A DNA stretch of 64,000 nt. It comes from Fen-178 sp963722575 (lineage in GTDB: Bacteria > Acidobacteriota > Terriglobia > Bryobacterales > Bryobacteraceae). The stretch lies in NCBI GenBank assembly GCA_963722575.1, contig CAVRNR010000022.1, forward strand, positions 1,488,001 through 1,552,000, read 5' to 3'. The translations under genes were made by a program, and so were the position numbers. A model generated the notes under the pieces. The model ran no database searches. It was not told the origin of the DNA and worked only from the letters and a program-made list of their open reading frames with translations. Positions 40,786 to 48,176 of this stretch are shown piece after piece (the first letter of the stretch is position 1; every line of letters starts with the position of its first letter).

Positions 40786-42285
40786 ATGGCTGAATTTGTG
40801 GAACTGGGAGCGGACCCGGCGGGTACGCTCTCCATTGAAGATGTGGCGCGCGTGGCGCGCGAAGGCGCCGAAGTGCGCATCGGCGAGGCGGCGCGCGCGC
40901 GCATTGCGCGGGGCCGCGAGCGGCTGGAAGAGCTGGTCGAGCGCGGGGAGCGCATCTACGGCGTGAACACCGGGGTAGGCGGGAACGTCGGGATCTCGGT
41001 TCGTCCGGAGCAAATGGACCTCTTGCAGCTCAACCTGCTGCGGCACCTTGGCTGCGCCACTGGGCAGCCTCTGCCGCGCGACGTGGTGCGGGCGGCCACG
41101 CTGCTGCGCGCGGTCACCTTCGCAACGGGCGCATCGGCGGTGCGGCCGGAAGTGGTGGATGCGCTGGCGGCGCTGCTGAACCGCGGGGTGACGCCGGTGG
41201 TGCCGCGGTACGGATCGGTGGGCGCGAGCGGCGACCTGGTGCCCTCGGCGTACATCGCGCGCGTGCTGGTGGGGGCGGGCGAGGCGGAATTCCAGGGCCG
41301 GCGCCTGGCGGCGGTGGAAGCGCTGGAGGCCGCCGGGTTGCGTCCCATCCGGCTGGCGCCGAAAGAGGGGCTGGCGCTCATCAACGGCACCACGGTCATG
41401 ACGGCGGTGGCGTCGCTGGTGTGGATCGACGCGTTCCGCGTGCTGCGCGCGCTGCTGGGCGGGGTGGCGCTTTCCGTGGAAGCCATGCAATCGCCGGACC
41501 TGCCTTTCGAGCCGTGGGTACACCAGAAGAAAGGGCACCCCGGCCAGATTGCCGTGGCCGCGTACCTGCGCGGGATGCTGGAAGGTTCCGCGTATACGCA
41601 GCCTTCCGGCGGCCAGAGCTGCTACTCGCTGCGCTGCGCGCCGCAGGGGCTGGGCCAGGCGTGGGAGGCGCTCGAGGACGGGCGCGCGGTGGTCGAACGC
41701 GAAATCAACTCGGCCAACGACAACCCGCTCATCGACCCGGAGACCGGCCGGATGTACAAGGCCGGCAACTTCTACGGCGGCCACATCGCGCGCCTGCTGG
41801 ACACCTGGAAGATCGACTTCGCCTCCATGGCCAACTGGGGCAACGCGCTGGTGGCGGTGCTGGTGGACGACCGCTTCAACCAGGGGCTGCCGGCCAACCT
41901 GACGCCCGAGCCGGGCCTGAACTCCGGGTTCAAGGGCATGCAGTTGAGCGTCACCAGCCTGGCCTGCGCCGTGCGGCAGATGGCGGGCCCGAGTTCCATC
42001 CATTCGCTGCCCACCGAGCAATACAACGAGGATGTGGTGAGCCTGGGGATGCACGCGGCGGTGACGGCCATGGACGCGCTGGAATGCCTGCGCAACGAGA
42101 CGGCCATGGTGCTGCTGGCCGCGGCGCAGGCCGTGGATTTGCGCGGCGGGCCGGCGAAGTTGGGGAGCGGGTCGCGGAGGGTTTACGCCGCCGTGCGCCA
42201 ACTGGCGCGGTTCCAGGACCTTGACCGGTCCATGGAGCACGAGGTGGCGGCGGTATCGGCCAAGATAGCGGCGGGGCAGGTTTAG
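40786..42285 (+). CDS. Aromatic amino acid ammonia-lyase, tyrosine-ammonia-lyase-like
   Basis: This 499-residue member of the HAL/PAL/TAL family has the MIO-forming Ala147-Ser148-Gly149 in YGSVGASGDLVPSAYIARVL. The catalytic Tyr lies in IYGVNTGVGGNVGISV. Further motifs are INGTTVMTAV, QPSGGQSCYSLRCAPQGLGQ and NSANDNPLIDPETG. The substrate-selectivity pair in LLQLNLLRHLGCATG is His87-Leu88, the arrangement of tyrosine ammonia-lyases (His-Leu) and not that of histidine (Ser-His) or phenylalanine (Phe-Leu) enzymes. It would form p-coumarate and ammonia, or act as an aminomutase. No hut genes are nearby. Confidence 0.88.
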   Translation: MAEFVELGADPAGTLSIEDVARVAREGAEVRIGEAARARIARGRERLEELVERGERIYGVNTGVGGNVGISVRPEQMDLLQLNLLRHLGCATGQPLPRDVVRAATLLRAVTFATGASAVRPEVVDALAALLNRGVTPVVPRYGSVGASGDLVPSAYIARVLVGAGEAEFQGRRLAAVEALEAAGLRPIRLAPKEGLALINGTTVMTAVASLVWIDAFRVLRALLGGVALSVEAMQSPDLPFEPWVHQKKGHPGQIAVAAYLRGMLEGSAYTQPSGGQSCYSLRCAPQGLGQAWEALEDGRAVVEREINSANDNPLIDPETGRMYKAGNFYGGHIARLLDTWKIDFASMANWGNALVAVLVDDRFNQGLPANLTPEPGLNSGFKGMQLSVTSLACAVRQMAGPSSIHSLPTEQYNEDVVSLGMHAAVTAMDALECLRNETAMVLLAAAQAVDLRGGPAKLGSGSRRVYAAVRQLARFQDLDRSMEHEVAAVSAKIAAGQV

Positions 42286-42355
42286 CCTCAAAATCCGCAA
42301 GATTTGTCAAGCAAACCCATCCGGCCTGCCCTACACTCTGGTCATGGAGGCACCT

Positions 42356-42721
42356 ATGATCTTGTGGAAACGCGCCGCGCTGCTCGGTTTTCTGAGCTGG
42401 CTGATTCCGTTCGTCATCTCATTTCTTCTCTTCCCGTTGAAAAAGTCCAACGCTCCGTTGTTCGGCACCTTGTTGAGCCTCGTGGTTCTTCTGACGGCCG
42501 CGGCATTGCTCAATTGCTATTTTCGAGACCGGGCCGTATCGGTGAGCGAGGCCGTGCGCGTGGGCGCGCTGTGGCTGGCCATCAATCTTCTGATCGATTA
42601 CCCGATGTTCGCGTACGGCCCCATGAAGATGACGGCATCGAGGTATTACTCGGAAATCGGCTTGGCCTACCTGGCGATTCCCCTCTTTGCGCTGGGGGCG
42701 GCGCGGCTGGCGCGACGATGA
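42356..42721 (+). CDS. Small four-helix membrane protein
   Basis: This 121-residue protein has about four hydrophobic helices (AALLGFLSWLIPFVISFLLF, LFGTLLSLVVLLTAAALLNC, AVRVGALWLAINLLIDYPMF, LAYLAIPLFALGAARLARR). ATG 42356 has GGAGG 5 nt upstream; ATG 42344 is an in-frame alternative. Its stop overlaps the AraC-family start (ATGA), so the two are translationally coupled. This pairing suggests a membrane protein working with or controlled by the regulator. The family is unknown. Confidence 0.78.
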   Translation: MILWKRAALLGFLSWLIPFVISFLLFPLKKSNAPLFGTLLSLVVLLTAAALLNCYFRDRAVSVSEAVRVGALWLAINLLIDYPMFAYGPMKMTASRYYSEIGLAYLAIPLFALGAARLARR

Positions 42722-43599
42722 AGCCATCCACCGAACAGGACTATCGCGAGCGCATCGTCCGAACGCTCATCTACATCCAGCAGCACCTGGATGACGATCT
42801 GGAGTTGGAACAGGTGGCGGGGGTCGCGGCCTTTTCCAGCTTTCATTTTCACCGCATTTTCCGGGGACTCGTCGGCGAGACGCTGAAGGAGCACATTCGA
42901 CGGCTGCGCCTGGAGCGCGCCGCGCGAAACCTGAAGCTCTCCGGCGAACCCATTACTCAAACCGCACTCGAAGCCGGATTCGAAACCCACGAATCCTTCA
43001 CGAGGGCATTTGGAGACATGTTTGGAGTATCCCCTTCCGCATACCGGGCCGCGCACAAGCCTGCGCCCGAGTCGGAGTCCGGCACTCACTTCGACGACGT
43101 TTCGGGTTACCACCCGCCCGACTACGAAGACATTCCTCCGGTAGCGGTGAAGGAGCTTCCGCCCATGCGGATGGTCTTTCTAAGGCATGTGGGCCCGTAC
43201 ACCCAAGTCGGCGCCACCTGGGGCCGGCTGATGGCCTGGGCGGGAAGGCGCGGGCTGCTGGGGCCGAACATGATGCTGATCGGCATCGTGCATGACGATC
43301 CGGACGTGACGCCGCCCGACAAGGTTCGATACGATGCCGCGGTGACGGTGAATCGCCCGGTGCAGCCGGAGGGAGACTTCGGCGTCATGGAATTCCCCGG
43401 CGGCAGCTATGCCGTGGTGACGCATAAGGGGCCGTACGAGATGCTGGGAAAGACCTATCAGCGCATCTACGGCGGCTGGCTTCCACAGAGCAGATATCAT
43501 TTGCGCGATGAGCCGGCTTTCGAGCAGTACCTCAATTCACCGCAGGACACCAAGCCGGAAGATCTGCTGACCTTGATTCACGTGCCGCTCGGCGCGTGA
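42718..43599 (+). CDS. AraC-family regulator with GyrI-like effector domain
   Basis: This 293-residue protein has an N-terminal AraC/XylS double helix-turn-helix (residues ~10-110: LELEQVAGVAAFSSFHFHRI, LERAARNLKLSGEPITQTAL, AGFETHESFTRAFGDMFGVS). A GyrI-like domain follows (~145-293: PMRMVFLRHVGPYTQVGATW, RYDAAVTVNRPVQPEGDFGV, PGGSYAVVTHKGPYEMLGKT), which binds small hydrophobic or cationic compounds in Rob/BmrR-type regulators. It probably controls a drug or solvent response, perhaps including the overlapping small membrane protein. ATG 42718 is set by the ATGA overlap. Confidence 0.92.
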   Translation: MKPSTEQDYRERIVRTLIYIQQHLDDDLELEQVAGVAAFSSFHFHRIFRGLVGETLKEHIRRLRLERAARNLKLSGEPITQTALEAGFETHESFTRAFGDMFGVSPSAYRAAHKPAPESESGTHFDDVSGYHPPDYEDIPPVAVKELPPMRMVFLRHVGPYTQVGATWGRLMAWAGRRGLLGPNMMLIGIVHDDPDVTPPDKVRYDAAVTVNRPVQPEGDFGVMEFPGGSYAVVTHKGPYEMLGKTYQRIYGGWLPQSRYHLRDEPAFEQYLNSPQDTKPEDLLTLIHVPLGA

Positions 43600-43611
43600 T
43601 GTGGACCGCGG

Positions 43612-43680
43612 GCCGTGGATTTGCGCGGCGGGCCGGCCGAGCCGGGGAGCGGGTCGCGGCGGGTGGGGAACCGGGTGTAG
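43612..43680 (+). pseudogene. Frame-preserved fragment resembling the 3' part of the ammonia-lyase gene
   Basis: Positions 43612-43664 match 42130-42182 in the ammonia-lyase gene at 48 of 53 bases. The same reading frame (AVDLRGGPAxxGSGSRRV) continues to a TAG at 43678. The fragment sits just after the AraC-family gene, 1.48 kb from the parent sequence. It is too short to be a gene and looks like a duplication relic. Confidence 0.55.
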
Positions 43681-43733
43681 ACTGAATAAGACCCGGAAGT
43701 CCAAAATGGAGACTCCGGCTTTGGAGAACAACT

Positions 43734-44924
43734 ATGAAGACCGATTCCTCGCGTAGAAACTTCCTGGCGGCCGGGCTGAGCCTGCCAGTAGCCGGCATGG
43801 CAAGCGCCGCGGCGTCCCAGGCGCCCCCCGCGAAAGCCCCCAGACCCAAGGTAGCGGAGGTGGCCCCGCCGGCCCGCTACCGGACACTGGGCAAGACCGG
43901 GCTCAAGGTCTCGACGGTGGGCTACGGGTGCATGATTACGTCCGATTCCAGCGTGATTTCCCGGGCGGTCGACATGGGCATCACCTATTTCGACACCGCG
44001 CGCGGGTACCAGTCGGGCAACAACGAGCGCATGGTGGGAGCGGCCCTGAAGGGGTCCCGCAACAAGGTCGCGATCTCGAGCAAGTCCGAGGCGAAGACGG
44101 CCACGGAGGCCGTGGGGCACCTCGAAACCAGCCTGAAGGAGCTGGGCACGGACCACCTGGACATCTGGTACATGCACGCCCGGGACACCGTGGCGGCCAT
44201 CCCCGACGAGCTGGTCGCGGTCTGGGAGAATGCCAAGAAACAGGGGAAGATCCGCCATATCGGAATCAGCACCCACAACCCCGCCGCCATTGTGGACCGC
44301 GTCCTGGCGGTGGGGAAGTTCGAGGTGGTGTTGAGCACCTACAACTTCACGGTGGGAGGTGCGAACGACCCCGCCTACAAGAAGCTGGTGGACGCGGGGA
44401 TTGGAATGGTGGCCATGAAGGTGATGGCGCCCGCCAGCCGCGCGAAAGGGTTCTCGGACCTGCCTGGCTACCGGGCCGATCGCATGGACCGCGTGACAAA
44501 ACCGGGCGGGCCGTTAGCGGCGCTGAAGTGGGTGCTGCGCGACCAGCGCTTCGCCACCACCATACCCAGCATGACCGACATCGACCAACTGGAGATGAAT
44601 TTCCGTGCCATGTCGGAGCCGTTCACCGCGGCGGACGAGAAACTGCTGGCCCAGATCGACGAGGAGATTCGCCCGCTTTATTGCCGCATGTGCTACCAGT
44701 GCAGCGGCCAGTGCCCCAAGGGCGTGCGGGTTGCGGACACCATCCGCTATCTGTCCTACGCCGATTTCTACGGGCAGTTCGCGCTTGGCCGCGAGCATTT
44801 CCTGGCGCTGCCGGAAGAGGCGCGCGCGGTGCGCTGCCGCGATTGCGGCGCGTGCGAAGTGAAATGCCCCAACGGCGTCCACGTCGCGGAGCGGCTGGTG
44901 CGCGCGCAGGATTTGTTCGCGTAG
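43734..44924 (+). CDS. Tat-exported aldo/keto reductase with C-terminal [4Fe-4S] domain
   Basis: This 396-residue protein begins with the Tat signal SSRRNFLAAGLSLPVAGMAS. The aldo/keto reductase barrel carries the tetrad residues in ITYFDTARGYQSGNNERMVG (Asp, Tyr), ISSKSEAKT (Lys) and DIWYMHARDT (His). After ~310 the C-terminus has cysteine clusters YCRMCYQCSGQCPKG and CRDCGACEVKCPNG, suggesting iron-sulfur binding. This group is widespread in Acidobacteriota and Planctomycetota, with unclear substrates. A GGAG site precedes the ATG. The Tat signal links it functionally to TatA at 40202-40411. Confidence 0.92.
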   Translation: MKTDSSRRNFLAAGLSLPVAGMASAAASQAPPAKAPRPKVAEVAPPARYRTLGKTGLKVSTVGYGCMITSDSSVISRAVDMGITYFDTARGYQSGNNERMVGAALKGSRNKVAISSKSEAKTATEAVGHLETSLKELGTDHLDIWYMHARDTVAAIPDELVAVWENAKKQGKIRHIGISTHNPAAIVDRVLAVGKFEVVLSTYNFTVGGANDPAYKKLVDAGIGMVAMKVMAPASRAKGFSDLPGYRADRMDRVTKPGGPLAALKWVLRDQRFATTIPSMTDIDQLEMNFRAMSEPFTAADEKLLAQIDEEIRPLYCRMCYQCSGQCPKGVRVADTIRYLSYADFYGQFALGREHFLALPEEARAVRCRDCGACEVKCPNGVHVAERLVRAQDLFA

Positions 44925-44950
44925 GGGGAAGGTGGCGCCCTACGCGACCG

Positions 44951-44993
44951 TCTCCGGTTTCATGACGGCCACGTAACTCAGGTCGGGGTAGAG
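44951..44993. repeat. 43-bp direct repeat, copy 1 (orphan hpt 3' end)
   Basis: 41 of 43 bases match 45456-45498, the 3' end of hpt. On the minus strand this copy encodes LYPDLSYVAVMKPETVA followed by TAG, so the reading frame and a stop codon are preserved. Confidence 0.88.
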
Positions 44994-44996
44994 ATC

Positions 44997-45446
44997 ATGA
45001 CGATCGCCGTTTTCCAGCGGGTCGCGGTTTTCACGGTGGCGCTGTCTCTAGCTGCGCAACAACTCCCGATGGAGAAGCGTGCTGTCGAGCTCGCCCGGCG
45101 GCTTCCAGTCGCGAGGCTCGAAGCGGGCCTCCCACGGCAAACTCTCGTCCAGTGGCTGACCCGGGCGGCCGGCCCCAATGCGAAAATCATCTGGGAACTC
45201 ACGGATTGCGGCGAACAGACCGGCAACCCGGAGATCGACCGCGGCCGCGACTTTCCTCTCTGTGTAGATGCCGTGGCGACCCTGCCCGGTGGCCGCGTGG
45301 CGGTCGTCAGCGTTGTAATGGGATCGTCCCGGAAAGGAATAGCCGGCCCGTCAAAGCTCCGGTCCGTCAGCATCGGAAGAGGCAACCGCTTCGACCCGGT
45401 GCCCAAACTGCGCGACCTTCCGGCGAGAATCAAGGCCGTTAACTAG
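44997..45446 (+). CDS. Small hypothetical secreted protein between direct repeats
   Basis: This 149-residue protein has a weak signal peptide (residues ~5-20, VFQRVAVFTVALSLAAQQ). The mature region contains AKIIWELTDCGEQTGNPEID, DFPLCVDAVATLPGGRVAVV (two cysteines) and KGIAGPSKLRSVSIGRGNRF. I recognise no family. The gene is bracketed by a 43-bp direct repeat of the hpt 3' end, and its own 3' end overlaps hpt by 8 bp. It was probably brought in by the event that duplicated the repeat. Confidence 0.65.
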   Translation: MTIAVFQRVAVFTVALSLAAQQLPMEKRAVELARRLPVARLEAGLPRQTLVQWLTRAAGPNAKIIWELTDCGEQTGNPEIDRGRDFPLCVDAVATLPGGRVAVVSVVMGSSRKGIAGPSKLRSVSIGRGNRFDPVPKLRDLPARIKAVN

Positions 45447-45993
45447 CAGCGCTCTTCTCCGGTTTCATGACGGCCACGTAACTCAGGTTGCGGTAGAGCT
45501 GGTTGTAATCGAGGCCGAATCCCACCACGAAGCGGTCGGGGATCTCAAAACAGCGGTAGTCCACCGGCACCTGCACGATGCGGCGCGAGTTGCGGTCCAG
45601 GAAGGTGCAGACCGCCAGCGAGTTGGGGGCGCGGCCAGCCAGCGTTTGCAGCAGGTAGCGCAGGGTGAAGCCGGTATCGACAATGTCCTCCACCAGCAGC
45701 ACGTCTTCGCCCTCGATGCTGTCGTCCAGGTCCTTGGCGATGCGCACCACGCCGGGCGCGCCGTTCTTGTTGGAAAAACTGGAGATGCCCAGAAAATCGA
45801 TCTTCAGCGGGACTTCGATGTGACGCGCCAGGGCCGTCAGGAAGAACACGGATCCTTTCAGGACGCCGATGAGCTTCACTACCTTTCCCTGGTAGTGGCC
45901 GGAGATTTCAGCGCCCACTTCACGGATGCGCTGGTCGATCTGCTCCTCGGTAAACAGAATCCGTTCCAACCCGGGGAGCAAGGCTGTGCTCAT
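45439..45993 (-). CDS. hpt: Hypoxanthine phosphoribosyltransferase
   Basis: This 184-residue enzyme converts hypoxanthine or guanine and PRPP to IMP or GMP. It has the flap-forming SVFFLTALARHIEVPLKIDF, the PRPP-binding motif DVLLVEDIVDTGFTLRYLLQ, and base-recognition residues in CFEIPDRFVVGFGLDYNQLY. It is the last gene of the minus-strand operon led by the cobalamin riboswitch, overlapping the upstream gene by 4 bp. The C-terminal sequence after the repeat reads KPEKSAAS, while the orphan repeat copy ends KPETVA. Confidence 0.93.
   Translation of the reverse strand: MSTALLPGLERILFTEEQIDQRIREVGAEISGHYQGKVVKLIGVLKGSVFFLTALARHIEVPLKIDFLGISSFSNKNGAPGVVRIAKDLDDSIEGEDVLLVEDIVDTGFTLRYLLQTLAGRAPNSLAVCTFLDRNSRRIVQVPVDYRCFEIPDRFVVGFGLDYNQLYRNLSYVAVMKPEKSAAS
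45456..45498. repeat. 43-bp direct repeat, copy 2 (within hpt)
   Basis: This copy encodes LYRNLSYVAVMKPE near the hpt C-terminus and matches 44951-44993 except for two bases. The copies are offset by 505 bp. Confidence 0.88.
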
Positions 45994-46943
45994 ACCCGCA
46001 CCTGCCGTTCGGCTAAGCCGTACTTGAAGATCAGATTTTCAAAATCTTTCTGGTAGAAAATCTGAACATTGAAGTTTGGGTAGAGTTCCCGCAGGAGCCG
46101 CACCTTGCGGTTCTTCTTGGTCACGTGCGACTGCTTCATGGTGGTCAGCTCCACGTAAAGATCCATTTCCGGCAGGTAAAAATCGGGTGTAAACGATTCC
46201 AGAACACTCCCGTCGCGGTCCCACTGAATGGGAAAGCTGCGCGGCTCGTACTCCCAGGCGATGCGGTAGAAATCCAGGAGATTGGCGAATATCTCCTCGC
46301 TCTGATGGGCGAACATCTTCTTGCGCAGCGTAATGCTGCCGGTGGGAACGATGCCGTAGTGCGCCAGCTTGAGGCGCATCTGAAACTGGAGTTGGGCGGC
46401 GGCCTCGGCCGAAAGATAGCCGCGCTCCCTGAGGCCGCCCGAAACCACGGCGGTTTCGATCAGCTCGGCCATCTGCTCGCTGGTGAGCGATTCGGCGTTG
46501 AGCACCAGGTCGAACAGATCGGCCGTGGCTTTGGTCTTTCCGAACTTGGCTTTGCGGTCGGCGCGGTCGGCGGCTTCCAGTTCCAACAGCAACTGGCGGG
46601 CGGCGGCGCGCTCCAGGCGGTTATCGAACATGAGATTGCCGATGCGGATGTTTTCCGGGGCCACCACGTGGACTCGCAACATGCCCGGGAAGTGGCGCGC
46701 CTGCACCTCTCCGCCGACGGCGCAGTAGACCAGGTGGTGCTGGGTGGCCAGCCGCGCCAGAATCGAGGTTGCCAGGCTGGGATAGGCTTTATCAGGGATG
46801 CGCGCGCCCACGCCGAATTCCTCTTCGGTGAGCGTCCGGAGGCGGGATTGAGTCAGCAACTCGAACCCGAGCCGCAGCGCGCCGATGCGCGCCAACTCCT
46901 CAAAACGGCACCCCGGATGCCCCGAAACCGCGATCAGCGCCAT
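45990..46943 (-). CDS. Fusion: cytidylate-kinase-like domain plus PD-(D/E)XK-like C-terminal domain
   Basis: This is a 317-residue protein. Residues 1-195 resemble cytidylate-kinase-like P-loop proteins (ALIAVSGHPGCRFEELARIG, LTEEEFGVGARIPDKAYPSL, VHVVAPENIRIGNLMFDNRL, DLFDLVLNAESLTSEQMAEL), but the P-loop reads GHPGCRF and lacks the usual GKS/T. Residues ~215-310 look nuclease-like (FTPDFYLPEMDLYVELTTMK, KVRLLRELYPNFNVQIFYQK): PDF then ELTTMK resembles a restriction-endonuclease Asp...Glu-x-Lys core. It overlaps hpt by 4 bp and follows the DUF71 gene by 9 bp. The function is unknown. The domain calls are from pattern only. Confidence 0.72.
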   Translation of the reverse strand: MALIAVSGHPGCRFEELARIGALRLGFELLTQSRLRTLTEEEFGVGARIPDKAYPSLATSILARLATQHHLVYCAVGGEVQARHFPGMLRVHVVAPENIRIGNLMFDNRLERAAARQLLLELEAADRADRKAKFGKTKATADLFDLVLNAESLTSEQMAELIETAVVSGGLRERGYLSAEAAAQLQFQMRLKLAHYGIVPTGSITLRKKMFAHQSEEIFANLLDFYRIAWEYEPRSFPIQWDRDGSVLESFTPDFYLPEMDLYVELTTMKQSHVTKKNRKVRLLRELYPNFNVQIFYQKDFENLIFKYGLAERQVRV

Positions 46944-46952
46944 GTCCCAAGC

Positions 46953-47621
46953 TCATGATAGCGCGCGACAGGGCAGCAGGTCCGCATACACAAACCCGTC
47001 GATTTTGCGGATTTCGCCAGCCGCCACTTCGACCGGCGCGCGAAACATCGGCCCATCGCAGACAAATGTGTGGAACTCGCCATTTTCGCCGCAGGGATCG
47101 ATGCGCTCCGGCAGGTCCGCCAGCAGTGCGTGGTCGAACTCCCGCCCGGCGAACCCGCCATCGAGAACCCGCGAATCCACGCAAGTGACCCGCGCGCGCA
47201 GACCAGCCCCGATCATCTCCCGCGCCAGTTGCGCAGTCGGAATTCCCCAGAGCGGAAACAGCGGCGTCAGGCCGGAGCCGGCCAACCGCTGCTCGCGGTA
47301 TTCGCGAACATCGCGCAGGTAGAGGTCGCCGAACGCAATGGAGTCGAAGCCCTCCGCCACGGCGCGCCGGCAGGCTTCGGCCATGCGCGATTCGTAATCT
47401 TCGTTGGTGCAGGGGAAGGGCAGCGGAATTTTCCAGAGCGGAACGCCGACGGCCTCCGATTGCGCCTCCACCAGCGATCGCCGAACACCGTGCATCGCCA
47501 CACGGTCGGCGGCTTCGTTGATGGTGGTCAGCAGTGCTCCGACTTCGACATTCTGCCGCCGGAGCACGTGGAGCGTCCAGGAGCTGTCCTTGCCGGAGCT
47601 CCAGGCGAGCAGCGTTTTCAC
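46953..47621 (-). CDS. DUF71/COG2102 ATP-binding protein, probable B12-salvage type
   Basis: This 222-residue adenine-nucleotide alpha-hydrolase-fold protein has the PP-loop LLAWSSGKDSSWTLHVLRRQ. It also has the family motifs PCTNEDYESRMAEACRRAVA, FDSIAFGDLYLRDVREYREQ, LTPLFPLWGIPTAQLAREMI and DPCGENGEFHTFVCDGPMF. In eukaryotes and archaea the family makes diphthamide, which bacteria lack. A bacterial subgroup has been predicted from comparative genomics to serve B12 salvage. Its place behind a cobalamin riboswitch, with btuB and an adenosyltransferase, supports that role here. Gaps of 1 and 9 bp join it to its neighbours. Confidence 0.85.
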   Translation of the reverse strand: MKTLLAWSSGKDSSWTLHVLRRQNVEVGALLTTINEAADRVAMHGVRRSLVEAQSEAVGVPLWKIPLPFPCTNEDYESRMAEACRRAVAEGFDSIAFGDLYLRDVREYREQRLAGSGLTPLFPLWGIPTAQLAREMIGAGLRARVTCVDSRVLDGGFAGREFDHALLADLPERIDPCGENGEFHTFVCDGPMFRAPVEVAAGEIRKIDGFVYADLLPCRALS

Positions 47622-47622
47622 G

Positions 47623-48156
47623 CTAGGCCGCTTGCGGCGCCACGCGTTCCGAGCGCGCCACCGTGCGGCTGAGCCAGGCGTGCAGGCCGAACAGAGCGGC
47701 CGAGTACAGCAGGTCGGACGCCAGCGTGCGGCCGTAGAACGGAATGGCCGCGATGTAGCAACTCACCAAGCCGCCCAGTGTATGCGGGTACGTCGCGAAG
47801 GAACCCAGCCACGCTCCGAAATTGGAGATCAGGAAGAACTGGACGCTGGCTACGCCCACCGCCGCGCCAATCCACAGCGGACTCTCCGTGGAGCGCAGCC
47901 GCGAGCCGATCCAGACGTTGATCAGAAAGCTGAAGTAGATGAACGGCGTCGCAAAGGAGTACCCACCCACCAGCGGGTCCGTCGCGGCCATCAATACCAG
48001 CGGCAACAAGTATGCCTGCCAGCCCCTCAACCGGCCGCCGGCATACAGGCTCAGGCTGCCCACGGGGGCGAAGTTCGGCGGGTGCGGCAACAGCCGCGCC
48101 AAAGCTCCCAGAACGGTGAGGCCCATGGCCAGCGGTCTGGCGGTGTTCTTCTGCAT
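47623..48156 (-). CDS. DUF6580 membrane protein, candidate corrinoid-uptake component
   Basis: This 177-residue membrane protein has five to six helices: ARPLAMGLTVLGALARLLPH, NFAPVGSLSLYAGGRLRGWQ, AYLLPLVLMAATDPLVGGYS, FIYFSFLINVWIGSRLRS, VASVQFFLISNFGAWLGSFA. The size and helix count are like small S-component-type transporters, and the family recurs next to B12 genes. The position in the riboswitch operon, between the adenosyltransferase gene (20 bp away) and the DUF71 gene (1 bp away), suggests corrinoid transport. ATG 48156 is chosen by the start of the first helix; the longer open frame runs into the preceding gene. Confidence 0.82.
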   Translation of the reverse strand: MQKNTARPLAMGLTVLGALARLLPHPPNFAPVGSLSLYAGGRLRGWQAYLLPLVLMAATDPLVGGYSFATPFIYFSFLINVWIGSRLRSTESPLWIGAAVGVASVQFFLISNFGAWLGSFATYPHTLGGLVSCYIAAIPFYGRTLASDLLYSAALFGLHAWLSRTVARSERVAPQAA

Positions 48157-48176
48157 CGATTTCTCCTTATCCTCGA

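Noticed and set aside
40786..42285. Histidine ammonia-lyase (hutH) call
   Set aside because: The selectivity pair is His-Leu and not Ser-His, the MIO loop is ASGDLVP, and no hut genes are near.
46953..47621. Diphthine-ammonia ligase function for the DUF71 protein
   Set aside because: Bacteria lack diphthamide. The riboswitch operon context fits the predicted B12-salvage subgroup better.
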